DNA of 64,000 bases from Antedon mediterranea (GCF_964355755.1 NC_092676.1:8910288-8974287); one strand, 5' to 3'; positions 34,003 through 46,959 are shown, counted from the stretch's first letter. Translations and numbers: made by a program. Notes: a model not told the origin generated them from the sequence alone.

Positions 34003-35466
34003 GTACGTGATGTGTTACAAAATTATTGAAATATTGTTTTCTTTTAGTTGAGCTTTTCTTAGGTTGTTAGTTTTGTCAGAAATATAATAATGCCTCCGGG
34101 CGATGTGTTATGGGATATATGACGCACTTCTGATGGTAAACGTGTCAGATGAATAGCAACGGACCATTGGCTTATTATCAAATATTTAAAGGTGATTTGT
34201 TTTAATGAATAATAAGTATGTCTTGCTAAATGGGTGTAATCTCTTCTTGCAGTTTTTACTTTATTTATTGGTTATACCAGTTTTTGTTGTGTTTTGCTTG
34301 CATTTTTTTTATTAACCATTGTCTTTACTCACCATCGTCTTTTCTCACCATTATAGAGGGATTGGTTTTATGGCAGGGTACCCGATTCTTTCAATAGACA
34401 TATAGTGTGACTCGCTTTTGGTACTTGCAAGAAGAGACAACTTGCTAAAAACTAGATTTTACATGGAAAAATTTAAATTACAAATTAGAGGGCGCTATAA
34501 AATTTTACTCATACCAGGGAAGGGTGAACTCATACATGCAATTGTCAACTAAAATGCTAACTTACAAATAAAAGAGAAAACTTAAAGCTAACCCATTATC
34601 ATTAAAAAATTCATTCTACAAATTCTAATTCAACAAACATTTATTTCATTAACTGCCATACAAATAATACAGAGCATAAAAATGACGACCAACCTAGAAG
34701 TAAACTTGTCTCTGTTGGCCATTTAACATGAATAATGAAGCATCAATAAGAATATATAATATAAAATGAATTGTTTAATATTTAAATTAAAGATATTCTT
34801 TATTTTTGATTTGTTTTTTGATTGACAATTTTTTTTCTCATATATATTAATATTAATAATTGATATTAAGCATTACAGAAAATATAACCTAAACAAGCTA
34901 AGTTAGTTCTTCATACATATACATTCTTTTACACAGCTATCCAATGGGTTTTAACGGACTGGCCTTAATAGGAACCGCCTGCTAACCGGGATGCTCTATC
35001 AATAAGGACAGGTCTTCTTATACAGGAGTCATAATAGCACACGTAATAGGACATAAGTAAGGCATACAATTTAAATATATTTAACACATTTTACTTAAAT
35101 TACTTTTAATTAAATTATATCTAAATCCAATGAAATTATTAAATGACAAATGAAGATTAATAATCCAAAATCAGACTGAATAGACCATTTAAGTTTTATT
35201 TAGTAAATTTGTTCATAGGAAAAAGCCCAAAATAAAGATTTTTATTATAAACAAAAAAAATAAACGGTTAAATCTATCAAAAACTCATTGTCTGACAACA
35301 AATTTGAGTATTTTTGTTTCAAAATCAAATTTTTGGTCAAAGTGAAAAACGGTGGCATTAAAATGCACACGATGGTCTGTTAAACTAATTTAGTTAATTG
35401 AGATTATAACAGCAATCGTATAATATTTATTATTAATGTATTGTTTTTATAATTATGTTTTATTAG
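34003..35466. other. Intron, AT-rich, no zinc-site exon seen
   Basis: The interval was read for a HExxH-coding exon and none was found in any frame. TATG-rich and ATT-rich sequence only. Confidence 0.5.
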
Positions 35467-35604
35467 CCTTGGAATGTCGCATGATGGTGTAAAAAGCAAT
35501 TGGTCGGGCAACAATAACAACATTATGGCGCCGTATTCGGCAAGGTCCGCGCTCTCTACGCAGTGGTCAACGTGCAGTGCCAATCACCTGAAATCATTTC
35601 TAAA
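35467..35604 (+). CDS. Metalloprotease-like exon (Met-turn region)
   Basis: Acceptor TTTTATTAG, donor AA|GTAAGTG. It encodes LGMSHDGVKSNWSGNN, NNIMAPYSARS, and QWSTCSANHLKSFL. This is the segment after the zinc helix in reprolysins and ADAMTS proteases: G-M-x-H-D-G, the I-M-A-P Met-turn methionine, W-S-x-C-S and the final helix. Upstream residues are TVTS where HExxH is expected, so the product would have only the third histidine (SHD). Either an exon was lost or a noncatalytic protein is encoded. No downstream disintegrin or thrombospondin exon was identified. Confidence 0.6.
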
Positions 35605-36160
35605 GTAAGTGTTATCGGTCTATATTTGATCATCAATCATCTCTCTGTAGTAATAGCCTACGGTACTGAATCTAGCATATGAGCGGGACAAAATTGTAGT
35701 TTTTCAGTTTTAAATGAATGTATATGTTGTCCTGATAACGTACAACAAATCAACTCTCCTTCATCCATCTCATATGCAAATGAGCATAAATATGCAAGTA
35801 CTTATACAACCCATATTTTATCATATCATAGGCCTATCATTTATTTCGCCAAACAAAGTACAAATGAAGACATAAAAACCATTACAAAGGTAAATCAATG
35901 AGCCAGGATCACCTAAAAGTTAAAAATAATAAAAAATAACCGTCGAGAGGCTCTCCTTCACGTTATCTCCCAAACTAACCCATTTATTACAATTTTGTTG
36001 CAAATCCTATGTTTTTATACCCAATGTACACATTGAAAACATTGCCAGTGATGAAATACCATGTATAACAGGTGAAAACGTCACGCTTGAGTGATTTTTG
36101 CTTCTGGATAATCGACTACATTTTCTAAATAAACATAGTACAGTACTATGCATACCGTAA
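35605..36160. other. Noncoding, AT-rich
   Basis: No gene or repeat boundary was recognised. Confidence 0.5.
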
Positions 36161-36164
36161 AACC

Positions 36165-36300
36165 TTGAAAAGAAGCCAATCTAAAAAGAAAGCTTCCCTC
36201 GAAGAGAAGCCCATCTCGAAAAGAAGGACTCCCTAAAAAAGAAACCCTATCTCGAAAAGAAGGCCTCTCTTGAAAAAAGCCCATCTCGAAATCAAGACCA
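36165..36300. repeat. Minisatellite of about 22-bp units
   Basis: Five or six imperfect copies of GAAGCCCATCTCGAAAAGAA, one after another. Confidence 0.75.
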
Positions 36301-36344
36301 CTTGGCTTCTTTCTTTTGTGTTTTTAAACGAAGTCTCATTTGAG

Positions 36345-36462
36345 GCTTGGGGAGTTGGAGTTGAAATTGTCATGAGTTACAACTGGCACTAGGTCAGGAT
36401 TGAACCATTGAGCTTTGAATTGGAAGGCAAGCACGTTTAACCACCAAGCTATAGCTCTACTT
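36345..36462 (-). repeat. tRNA-derived SINE-like sequence
   Basis: On the minus strand, an A-box-like TAGCTTGGTGG is followed 45 bases later by the B-box GGTTCAATCC, the internal pol III promoter layout. The tRNA-like region has no complete cloverleaf. Confidence 0.45.
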
Positions 36463-36531
36463 TAATGGAGTTTTCAAGATGGTATGGTGTTCTTTTCGAG
36501 AACTGTTTAAGGAAATTATAAAAAAAGAAAA

Positions 36532-36672
36532 GTGTTTAATTATTGCGAAGAGCAAAATGCAGACATGATATTCTTACAGGAAATGCATTTCGATAAAAAG
36601 AAAAAATCTATAGATTTGTTGTGGAAAAGCGAAAGTTACCATAGTGTAACTGCTCTTGGGCTCAGAGCAAGT
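36532..36672 (+). pseudogene. L1-like endonuclease fragment, part 1
   Basis: The peptide CEEQNADMIFLQEMHFDKKK is the catalytic-Glu region of an APE-type LINE endonuclease. Homology stops near 36672, where unrelated AT-rich DNA begins. Parts 2 and 3 continue in order at 38100 and 41640. Confidence 0.65.
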
Positions 36673-38095
36673 TTGGAATGTAGAGGGCGTCGTTTAGTCA
36701 AGTCACACAAACGCGAACAAGGCAACACTATGACCATCAGTTAAACAATCTTCAATTTATTATGTTCCAACCGTGTCTGTCTGACTACCTTTTGTTAGTT
36801 CGTTCGGTGACTAAAATACAAAGTATAAATACAAGTTACCATAAAATAAAACTGAAGTAAAAGGAATCATACAAATCGTCACAAAGCACATGTTATAATC
36901 GTCTAACATAAATTCCTTCATTATCGTCATCATTCAATGCTTACGCTCAATTATTATATTAAATTCCGTATTACTTAACTTCTTCAGTTACCATACTAAT
37001 CATAGTAATACATTAAAAAATGGCAAACAATGTGAACAGTATCATCATCTGAATTACAGCAAATACAAACAATTAATTAACATGTCAATCAATAATATGC
37101 ATAGAACAATCCTTACGTGAATATGACCGCTCTAAGCCTAAAATCTTATGTCAATATTCTCCTTTCAAACATTATCTCAATTCTGTAACAATAATTAACA
37201 TAAATATATTGATAGAAATTTGTCTAAAATATAACACAACACATGATAAATGCATAGGAAATGTCAATTAAACTGATCATGAAACCATGATAAAACATGT
37301 CTAAATCCTTCTCTAATTAGCACGCACATAGTTTAGTTTACTTAAACGACACAAAGAATGCCTTTATTCATCCACAAGAAATATCTTGAATAATTAAGAT
37401 AAGCAGAGATCCAGTAATTTAGTTAACCAATCATTAACCAATGGCCAAATGCATCACAATACAATAGAACTTCCCTGCATAGCTAATGAATATTCATGAG
37501 CTGAGAAATCAGTCAGCGTACCATGCTACAGCGGTAAGATCAAATACGATATTCAATACATGGAATAGCTTAACAATTCTAGGCTTAAATCATATAATAT
37601 CTTCACGTCGATGAACAGTAATAACATGTGTATAGTCTAGGCATGTCTATAAAATGTTGAAAACAGTAATACATTAGTTAAATGCCTGTTTAGAATCGTA
37701 TACAATTATGCTCAATGTTAACATTCCATTGAAACAATGGACTCATCATGGCGAATATACAAATCAACATGTCAACACCTTATTAAATCTTTAATTACTA
37801 AGCGAATCGATTCGTAAAGAATCCTAAAACTACTTATTTATAAACTTTAACTCACTAGTAATCATCTGCAACTGAATACAATGTGTAATTTGGCATTTAC
37901 GCTCGCAAATCTGGCATTTTCTACCATCAATAAACCCACGTGCATCGACGACTGATGCTAGTTGCGCTCTGCCGACGCGAAGTCGAAGTTCGTTCTACCT
38001 CACAAATACAATTTAAAACGCTGGGGGCGCGCTGCATGGGAAAGATCTAACACATAGTTTCGGCACAACAAACAGTAGAATCGTTTCAATACTGT
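36673..38095. other. AT-rich insertion splitting the L1-like element
   Basis: 1.4 kb without coding potential. It ends in a CpG-bearing stretch (ACGCTGGGGGCGCGCTGCAT near 38020) whose reverse complement resembles the sequence at 38378-38396. It may be a decayed DNA transposon, but clear termini were not resolved. Confidence 0.4.
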
Positions 38096-38099
38096 TTAA

Positions 38100-38383
38100 A
38101 ACAAGGTTTAATGTAAAAAACATAACATGTAAATATATTGACGAGGAAGGTAGAATTCTCATACTATGTATTATTCATAATAAGACCAATTTTAACCTCG
38201 TAAATGTGTATGCTCCAAACAATTAGAAGGAAAGAGCAATATTTTTTAAGAAACTTGAAAATAAGATAAACATATTATGTGATGTAACTAATGAATACAT
38301 AATAATAGGAGGTGACATGAATTGCATATTAGATAAAAAGGTAGATCAGAAAGCTGTTCCAGAAATATGAATTAAGTGCAGCG
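38100..38383 (+). pseudogene. L1-like endonuclease fragment, part 2
   Basis: Peptides DEEGRILILCIIHNK, NFNLVNVYAPNN and, after one stop codon, IIIGGDMNCILDKKVDQK. These are the central strands and the GD-N metal-binding motif of a LINE endonuclease. Confidence 0.7.
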
Positions 38384-39560
38384 CCCCCAACGTTTCATAG
38401 CGTTTTATGGAGTAGCGATTCCGAAAACATATTGTATACAAACCACATGAGGAACCCGGAAGCAATCAAGCATAAAACGACTGTTTTTTAATAGCCAATA
38501 AAAACAAATAAAGACCGCGAAAGTCAGAAAAATAATGAATATTCATTAGAACAACCCTGGATGAAGGTGAAAAACATGTTGTCGTCGTTTTATCACGTGG
38601 ATTTTAAGAGGTAATGTAATTGAAAATTGTACACCCAACGCCAGTTTTTTTCTCAAGTGATACATTTAAAAAGTAGGTATAAATGTTGTTTTCCATATCA
38701 GTTTAAAAATAATTTTTTATGTTGAATTCTTTGATTTAGTTGGATACTTTAGTTATCCTTGAATGTTTTAACAAGGATCGTATTCATAATTGCCTGGCTG
38801 GATTTTTTCCTATGCTAGCTTATAATAGGCTATGCCCAGGCCCCCTTGCGTGGTTAAAACCAGCTGTGTAAGACTAATGGCTGTTTATTTTTAACACGTA
38901 AACATGTATATTCGGGGGGCCTGAGTGACAGTTGACCTGTTATAAAGCTGATTAATTACTTGTTCCTGGTCCTAATTAAAAATGAAGCCTAGTCTAGGCC
39001 TAAGCTTTTTTAATAATCATTCATATTGGGAAAGGAGTACAGAGTAGGCCAGGCTACAGGCCTTGCTAGGCCTATATTATATATAGGCTATAGGCTACAT
39101 CATCAGCAGGTTAAAGGTTAGCAGCCTACCTAGCATGTCTTAGTCAAAGATCTGTAATATATTAATAGAAAGAAGCTATAGAGTACTGTGACATTAGATA
39201 TTTAATTATAAATGCATATTTCTTTCATATTTGTATTGTATATGCAATCACAATCTAAATCAGTAAATAACATCAATTTCCGTTATCAATCAATAATATA
39301 TATAAACCAAATTAAAATAAAATAACTTCCAAAAAATTAAATTCAATTACAATTCATATACCATTTGTTAAATATTTACAAAATCATTGTTCTAGCAATA
39401 ACACAAAAAAATACTACCATTCATACAGTATACTGTACATAATAATATGCAATACTGTAACAATTAACTGAGAAATAGCAAACTATTCCTCAACTTTTCT
39501 GCACTTAGTTACCGGCCTAGTTACTTCATGTTGGATCTCAGGTGAAATAAACGTCAGATG
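38384..39560. other. Spacer with promoter-like and AGGCCT-rich sequence
   Basis: 38384-38560 is CpG-bearing with ACCCGGAAGC, an ETS-like word. 38860-39110 is rich in AGGCCTA words scattered elsewhere in the window. No gene was recognised. Confidence 0.4.
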
Positions 39561-39565
39561 TGACT

Positions 39566-40617
39566 TCATGATTTCCCACAAAACTCTTTCCATGGTACTG
39601 CTGTCGAGGAATTTATTTTTTCTAAATACCTCGTCCATTTTTGTACATAGAGGTCCAGTTTCAAATCTCTTGGTTCATAGTAGTTCGCTATATAAAATAC
39701 TGTATATAAAAGAAATATGGCATTAATTTTTATAGTATTGCATGTTTTAGACATAATTTTAAAGGTATATAATGTAGGACTGACCAAGTCTTTGAACTCT
39801 TGTTCTTTTACATTTATTCTGTGGCCAGTCTCTGCAATCTTACTATGCTGTTTTGTCACAAGTGGCACTGAGAGTTCATTTCTTAAATGCTCAAGATTCT
39901 CTTCTAAAGACTGGATTTTAATCATTGCACTTTGTAGCATGTCGATGTGCTGCAGCTTCTGATTTTCTCTTTCTCTTAGATGATCACCTGAGATTAAACA
40001 ATATTGGTCAACCAAATAAATGTCAATCTGCATAAAAAAATGAGCATCAAAATTATTATATTTTCAAAATGTTAACAACTATTTCTTGTAGCAGATAATG
40101 ATAATATTTGGATAATTCATAGGAAAATAAGTTCCAGCCAAAGGTTTGCTTTATTATGCATAAAAATAGGATAAACAATTTTGAAATTCTATGCTCAAAG
40201 GGACAATGTATATTTAAAGAGCAACTTGACCAATTGAGTTATTATGTAATGTCAATGTAAAGTTGAAACAACATTTGAATTTACCAGTCAAGATGTCAGC
40301 AACCTGTCGCATGTTGAATATTATAACATATTGACACCTGGAAAAATAGTTGATTGAGGAAATATTTAATAAAGAAAAGAGGTATATTTATAAATTACTG
40401 TAACAATTGTTTGTTTCAACAGTTATTTTATACTAACATTGTTTTTTAATATGAAGTACAAACACACATTTCATTGTTTGGAGTGTGACACACTGTATTA
40501 AACTTTCTAAAGAGGTGGTTATGATTATTTACCTACCCTGTTTAATTCAATGTCTACCAGGTATGGCCTAACAACACTGTGCGATATTGTTTTGCTTCTT
40601 TTTTTTTTCACTGCCAT
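39566..40617 (-). CDS. Small coiled-coil protein gene, three or more exons
   Basis: Exons on the minus strand: 40617-40537 (ATG, 27 codons, donor AGG|GTAGGT), 40303-40285 (19 bases) and 39987-39785, possibly continuing to the stop at 39566. Phases agree across the three joins. The product begins MAVKKKRSKTISHSVV, then PYLVDIELNRVADILTG, then a long amphipathic helix (IKIQSLEENLEHLRNELSV) predicted to form a coiled coil. After about residue 100, either the frame runs on through an AT-rich stretch with no stop or an unresolved intron is removed; the end reads VPWKEFCGKS. I do not recognise the family. Splice structure and lack of stops favour a real host gene. Confidence 0.55.
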
Positions 40618-41640
40618 GGTCTACAAAAAAACTTGTAGTCATGATTGTAGGCCTTGAGATATCTACAGGCTTGAGGAACATTGTTGGTTCTGATGTCATC
40701 TTGATTACAAAAACAATAGATGCAACTGTACTAATTCCTTTAAAAATAAATCAATTTTTAAATCTACAGTACTTCAGTTTTGTGTCCAAACAAATCCAAA
40801 CAAGAGATCTAATAGTCAAAATATTAAAACATTATTATACAAATGTATTACTACTATTAAGGCCTAGCCTAGGCTGTGACTGTCACTCAGTCACACCAGC
40901 TAGCCTAAAAATGCACCAGGAAAGCAATAATTATTATTATAAACACATGCCATTAATTATTTGGTAACAGTTATAATGATTAAATTTAGGATTAGGGTAA
41001 TTAAAGGTTTAACTATTACGAATGTTCTATGTTTCGGCCTAGCTTTATTCTAGGCCCACATTACCGTCACGGTCATCGCGGGCGTCAACGCACTTTCTAA
41101 GCCTATCGCCAAACCGTTTTCTTGCCGACAACAATAACAATGTATAAAGGGGTTGCAAAATATGCCAGTTTTACTAAAAACTGAACCAGGCTATATTAAC
41201 AAAACTAGTATTATTTTGTTTATATAATAATGATGGACTATATTCTAGTTCGTTCTTTTTCTAAAAAAATTAATTATATCCAAAAAAAAAGTAAAGAATA
41301 CAATGATATTTTCTACTTACGATTGTTTACCATTTATTTACACAGTTTATCTTGACTTCCTGGCTTATGTGCTGGAGAGTATTTCAGTAAAATGGACAAT
41401 ATCGTCGTTTATTTATTAATTTATAGTAAAGAAACAATAAAATATTTATTTTTTAATTGAACATACACTTTTTTTAATCGTTTAGTTTTGTATAAAATGT
41501 TTTACTACATAAAAACTCACGATAGCGAAATTTAATTTGGCGTTCAAGAAATAATGGTTTGTAAACAAAAATTATATGTCCGCGCGACTCGGAAGAGCCT
41601 CGTCTGCTAACACTGAGGGCGCTTGACTTTTTCTGATATC
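40618..41640. other. Upstream region of the coiled-coil gene
   Basis: AT-rich with a CpG-bearing stretch near 41065-41115. On the minus strand ATGGTAAACAATC|GTAAGTAG near 41335 could be a noncoding first exon. The 41575-41640 stretch is CpG-rich and precedes LINE sequence. Confidence 0.35.
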
Positions 41641-41891
41641 TTAACACTAGTTGAAACAGCTGTGAAAAACAGCGTGAATAGCTACGATAATTCACCAATA
41701 GCATTAAAAAAATGCATGAATAAGTTACATTTAATAATTGATATATGGAGACAAAGTCATAAAAATAAATTCCAATTTACATGGAGAAGAAAGGATACGT
41801 ACAGAATGTTAGACTTTAGGTGCATATCAAACACCCTTTATAAAAATTGTGACATCATTTCTGACATTCAACCTTGTATCTTCTCTGATCA
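41640..41891 (+). pseudogene. L1-like endonuclease fragment, part 3
   Basis: The peptide NKFQFTWRRKDTYRMLDF and FSDQSLLL correspond to the C-terminal F-T-W-R and S-D-H motifs of a LINE endonuclease (His replaced by Gln). It abuts the truncated 3' end of the TIR-like gene at about 41891, a junction not present in the sister unit at 55280. Confidence 0.65.
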
Positions 41892-42503
41892 GTCTCTTCT
41901 TCTTTGAATAACGGCCACAGTATCAAAATTCTGGCACATTTATTTAGTTCGAACATGATTTCCGAAACTACATCGCATTTCATTTTGCTTTCCGTAAGTA
42001 TTTTCACCGTCCAGCGGCGTTCTTCTAAAAATGCTTGTAATTTCTCTGCTACACCAAGAAATTTACCGCCGACTATATTAAGAAATCGTACGGTTGCTTT
42101 TTTGTTGAAGGTGACCGCGGAGGCAACAGCATAGTTGTGCTGACCTTCTGTATCAGGTCGGTTCTTTGTAGGAAAAAAAAACACAAAAATTTAGAATACG
42201 ATTTGAAAAAAAAAATTGTTAGTAATAATAATAATAGTATAATAGTAATAATTATGTAAAAAAAAAGAAAAAAACTTACGAAGGGGGGATCTTGGCTAGC
42301 CTAGGGTCAAGCTGGTGATTTGTTGGCTTCGAGAAAATGACTGCTGGAAACATCTTGCTACAAGTGTGTAATTTTCTCTGCGGTTCTTCTGTGTTATTTT
42401 CTTCTGTGTTATTCTTCTCCTCGATGAAGCTAAGATTGTGTGAAGCTGTGTTGAATCCTCTGTTCTTTATATAGTTTTCAACTGATGATGGTGACATCAT
42501 CAT
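41892..42503 (-). pseudogene. TIR-like domain gene, copy A (two exons, frameshifted, 3' truncated)
   Basis: Exon 1 (42503-42280) encodes MMMSPSSVENYIKNRGFNTA to HQLDPRLAKIPP and ends TTC|GTAAGT. After an intron with a TTTTTTTCCTACAAAG acceptor, exon 2 starts at 42163. It would read QPYDFLIVGGKFLGVAEKLQ, AFLEE.RWTVKILTE, VVSEIMFELNKCARILILWP. The alternating strands and helices (YDFLIV, a helix, VKILTE, a helix, RILILWP) suggest a TIR or SEFIR-type flavodoxin-like fold. The canonical RDxxPG loop is absent. Copy A carries a 2-base insertion near 42076 (CTATATTAAG against CTATTAAG in copy B) that brings an early stop. Its end is replaced by LINE sequence. Confidence 0.5.
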
Positions 42504-42774
42504 TAACGAATTTGGGAGATTCTGATTGGCCGGTTAATACATTTACAGTTTCATTTTAAAGTTTTTGTAATCTTACATTGTTAACTTTCACAGTTTTTTA
42601 TGCTTAAGCTAGGCGTGGCCGAAACAAGTTAAATCCATGCGCATGGTCAACAGCCAATTGGTCTACAATTGTACCCTCGGGAAGCCCTCATTTGCATTTC
42701 TCCGTGTATAAGAAATAAGCTTGTTTAACAACCAGTCACTTCAATTTTCTCATCGTGCATTAAAATTGTGAAGC
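42504..42774. promoter_or_regulatory. Shared upstream region between TIR-like gene and H2B
   Basis: The divergent genes are 271 bases apart. The H2B side has the octamer ATTTGCAT at 42690-42697, classical for H2B promoters, and TATAAG at 42707-42712, about 65 bases before the start codon. A CCAAT word (AGCCAATTGG) is near 42652. The same arrangement occurs at 55887-56157. Confidence 0.7.
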
Positions 42775-44047
<1,273 letters not shown>

Positions 44048-44076
44048 TCTCCATTTTGCTACTTCTTAAACCGAAC

Positions 44077-44092
44077 GGCTCTTTTCAGAGCC
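44077..44092 (+). terminator. Histone 3' stem-loop (H2B)
   Basis: GGCTCTTTTCAGAGCC, 6-bp stem with TTTC loop, followed by ACCA and then a purine-rich AAAAAGAGA about 12 bases downstream: the SLBP site and histone downstream element for U7-directed cleavage. Confidence 0.9.
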
Positions 44093-44360
44093 ACCACTTG
44101 TCTAAAAAGAGATTTATTTGCAATTCGTTTGTGTATTTGTCTTTTCTATTGCATAATAATTACTCATACTCCAAGGCTGTTAATAGCTTTTCTATGAAAG
44201 GTTTAATTTCCGTATAATCTTGAAGTCGTTACTTGGTGCCTTCATTAATTGGAAATTGATGGATATCTTACTGCAATTTGTGTATGAGCAGTTAATTCTG
44301 TCATTTTCTTCTTCAAATAGAATATTCTAAATAATGCTACATTCTTCCAGTATAATCTTT

Positions 44361-45395
44361 ATGCAGCCAAAAGTAATGCATTTTCCATCCTACTTATCAA
44401 TAAGAAAGCAAATAGTAACTGTTGATGATCATTGCTCTCAATCTTGTACTGTTACATGCGGGGTTCCTCAAGGAAGTATCCTTGGACCCCTTTTGTTCTT
44501 ATGTTTTGTTAATGACATGGTAACTTGTATTGATCCTGATTGTAAACTCCTTCTATACGCTGATGACAGTGCAATTGTTTATTCACACAGAAATCCAGAT
44601 ATTATTTCTAAGAAGCTAGGGTCAACACTAGACTCCTTGTGTGATTGGCTTGTAGACAATAGATTAACAATTAACCTGGATAAAACTGAGTGTATACTAT
44701 TTGGTTCTAAGAGAAAAACTAAAAATGTTAACAATTTTAATGTCTCAACAAATGGTAACAATATCAACACTAGTAATTGTGTCAAGTATCTGGGTATTGA
44801 CATAGATCAAAATTTAACGTGTTCTGAATATGCATGTAAAACCATTAAAAAAATTAATAATAGGCTTAAGTTTATGTACCGCCAACGTAAGATACTAAGT
44901 TGTAAGAATCGTAAACTATTATGCTCTGCTCTCATCTAATGTGTTTTTGACTATGCTGCATCTTCTTGGTTCTGTGGAACCAGTAAAGCTATCCAAAGAA
45001 AACTACAAATTGCTCAAAACAAAATGGTTAGACTCATAAAAGGAGTTGAACCCAGAAGACATATAGGTGCTGATCAATTAGACGATTATGGATTGTTAAA
45101 TGTAAAATATCGAGTAAAGTTCTTGCAAATTAGCCAAGTTCATAAGATATTTATGGGCAGAAGTGCTTCATACCTAAACGAAAACTTTCGTAGAGTCAAT
45201 AACTTACATGGTCACTTCACTCGTGGTAGTAAACTCAATTTTGTTGTACCTAAAGTCCAAGGCATAGAATGTAATACATTCTATTTTAATGCAATCAGAG
45301 AATGGAATAACCTTCCTGACTATATTAAACAAATTTCCAACACATCTAAATTTAAAACTGAATTGAAACAATATTACAAAATTAAACATAGATAA
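44361..45395 (+). pseudogene. LINE reverse transcriptase C-terminal part
   Basis: Motifs in order: SYLSIRKQIVTV, CGVPQGSILGPLLFL, LYADDSAIVYSH with the catalytic Asp pair, NRLTINLDKTECILFGSKRK, CVKYLGIDID, then after the stop the tail RLIKGVEPRRHIGADQLDD, HFTRGSKLNF and WNNLPDYIKQ. This is a typical LINE palm, thumb and C-terminal segment. The fingers and endonuclease were never copied in. Confidence 0.85.
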
Positions 45396-45696
45396 ATTAC
45401 TATTGTGCCATTTTATCAGATGTTTTGCTTATATGCTTATATATTTATGCACCTCGTCTTTTAATGTTTGTTTTGTTAAAATTATAATTACTATCTTTTT
45501 AGGGACCACATTGGAATTAAGTTGTTTTACTTTAAACGACTTTATGTGTTTTCCCGTGCATCGTCAGACTTCATTAATCCCGCCATTTTTATTTGCTTTT
45601 TTGATGTATTTTAATATTTAAGGTGATTATATAATTATATTATTGATGTATTTTTAATGTTATGTATTGAGATGCCAAATAAAAGAAAGAAAGAAA
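44361..45696 (+). mobile_element. 5'-truncated LINE between H2B and H2A
   Basis: The insertion is precise. The sister unit at about 56238-56241 reads ATAATCTTTAATACACATC without it. The tail is AAAGAAAGAAAGAAAT. The element keeps the C-terminal reverse-transcriptase frame and 3' end only. One nonsense codon near 44937-44939 separates two open segments. It is the same family as 20876-22745 but far better preserved. Confidence 0.9.
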
Positions 45697-46370
45697 TACA
45701 CATCTGTATTTTCTGATATAGATAACAATTTCAGAAGTCCATCAACAAAATTGTATTCTATACATCTCCCTAACACCGTTATGATTAAACGAGTATAATG
45801 AATATTAATGAATAATCTATCAGAGAGAGAGAGAGAAAAAAATAGTGTATTTTAATACAACACACGCAAACCAAGATGATGAGTTTGCCGGGCATCATTA
45901 ACATCGAATTTTGACAATTATTCATAAACAATATTACAAATAAAACAATTAGACATTTCTTTAAGGTCTTTTAAGCTTTAATTTTCTATTATATTTGTGC
46001 AATTCGCTATATGAATGTTTGTCTTAACCCGGACGTTCTGTTTAGATATATATTTTTTTGTACTTTCCCATTTTTGTATTTTTCTTTTTTATTGTTATAT
46101 TTTGTTTCTTTGGACGCACCTTAACAAGTTGAAGTGTGCCACTGATAAAAAAAAAAGTACAATGCTAATAAATTGTTATTATTAATTATATCGATGTACT
46201 TTACAAAGTTATATAAAGTCTAAACTAAAAAAAACATTCGTATAGCTACTGTCACTACCTAAAACTTTAATTCCCGAATTATGTATATAATCAAAATTAA
46301 AAAAAAGAGTAACACACTAATCATTTTTATCTAGTCACGCCCTTGTTATGAATAAAGCGTTAACAATTAT
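45697..46370. other. H2B-H2A spacer
   Basis: Near-identical to 56243-56910 in the sister unit. AT-rich, with a GAGAGAGAGAGA tract near 45825. No gene. Confidence 0.75.
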
Positions 46371-46373
46371 CGT

Positions 46374-46520
46374 TGGCGCCAAAGCCCGTTGCCAATTCAA
46401 TCATAGGTTTCCGAGAGGGTGTATTGAATAGACTATTTAAATCGTGGTAAGTGTTAAGTTGGTATCATTTTCAATATAGTATTCCGAAATAGTGTAAAAA
46501 ATATAGCTATAGCTATAAAA
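46374..46520 (+). promoter_or_regulatory. H2A promoter region
   Basis: GGCGCCAAA at about 46375 contains an E2F-type TTTGGCGC site on the minus strand. CCAAT (GCCAATTCAATC) lies near 46391 and a TATA-like TATTTAAAT near 46434, about 90 bases before the start codon. Conserved at 56912-57060. Confidence 0.6.
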
Positions 46521-46524
46521 AAAA

Positions 46525-46902
46525 ATGTCTGGACGTGGTAAAGGAGGCAAAGCTAAAGGAAAGGCCAAGAGCCGATCAAGCCGTGCTGGACTTCAATTCC
46601 CAGTCGGTGGTGTTCACCGATGTTTACGAAAGGGCAACTATGCATCCCGGGTTGGTGTTGGTGCTCCAGTCTACATGGCTGCTGTACTTGAGTATTTGAC
46701 TGCTGAAATCTTAGAATTGGCCGGTAACGCTGCACGTGATAACAAGAAAAGCAGAATTATCCCTCGTCATCTGCAACTTGTCATCCGGAATGACGAAGAA
46801 TTACACCGTCTTCTCGGAAGTTTAACCATTGCACAGGGAAGTGTATTGCCAAACATCCAGGCTGTACTTCTACCAAAGAAGACTCAAAGCAAAGTCAAGT
46901 AA
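46525..46902 (+). CDS. Histone H2A, divergent copy A
   Basis: 125 residues, normal length. It starts [19 protein letters not shown] and keeps AGLQFPVG, the [19 protein letters not shown] helix, [17 protein letters not shown] and the VLLPKKTQ tail. Acidic-patch residues are kept. Differences from the usual animal sequence include Arg to Gly in PVGGVHR, where the conserved Arg inserts into the DNA minor groove, YASR for YAER, and [10 protein letters not shown] for LGGVTIAQGG. This copy also has HRCLRKG where copy B has HRFLRKG, and GVGAPV for GAGAPV. H2A dimerises with H2B. The gene is open with promoter and stem-loop, so it could be expressed, but the core changes suggest relaxed constraint. 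Confidence 0.9.
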   Translation: MSGRGKGGKAKGKAKSRSSRAGLQFPVGGVHRCLRKGNYASRVGVGAPVYMAAVLEYLTAEILELAGNAARDNKKSRIIPRHLQLVIRNDEELHRLLGSLTIAQGSVLPNIQAVLLPKKTQSKVK

Positions 46903-46939
46903 ATCATCAAAAGCAAACATATTTTACTTAAGACCAAAC

Positions 46940-46955
46940 GGCTCTTTTCAGAGCC
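46940..46955 (+). terminator. Histone 3' stem-loop (H2A copy A)
   Basis: GGCTCTTTTCAGAGCC followed by AAAAGAGA downstream. Confidence 0.9.
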
Positions 46956-46959
46956 ACAA

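Noticed and set aside
41904-42134. Plus-strand frame opposite the TIR-like exon
   Set aside because: The splice signals and the two-copy comparison support only the minus strand.
46553-46735. Minus-strand frame opposite H2A, repeated in both units
   Set aside because: Its conservation is explained by the overlapping histone coding sequence.
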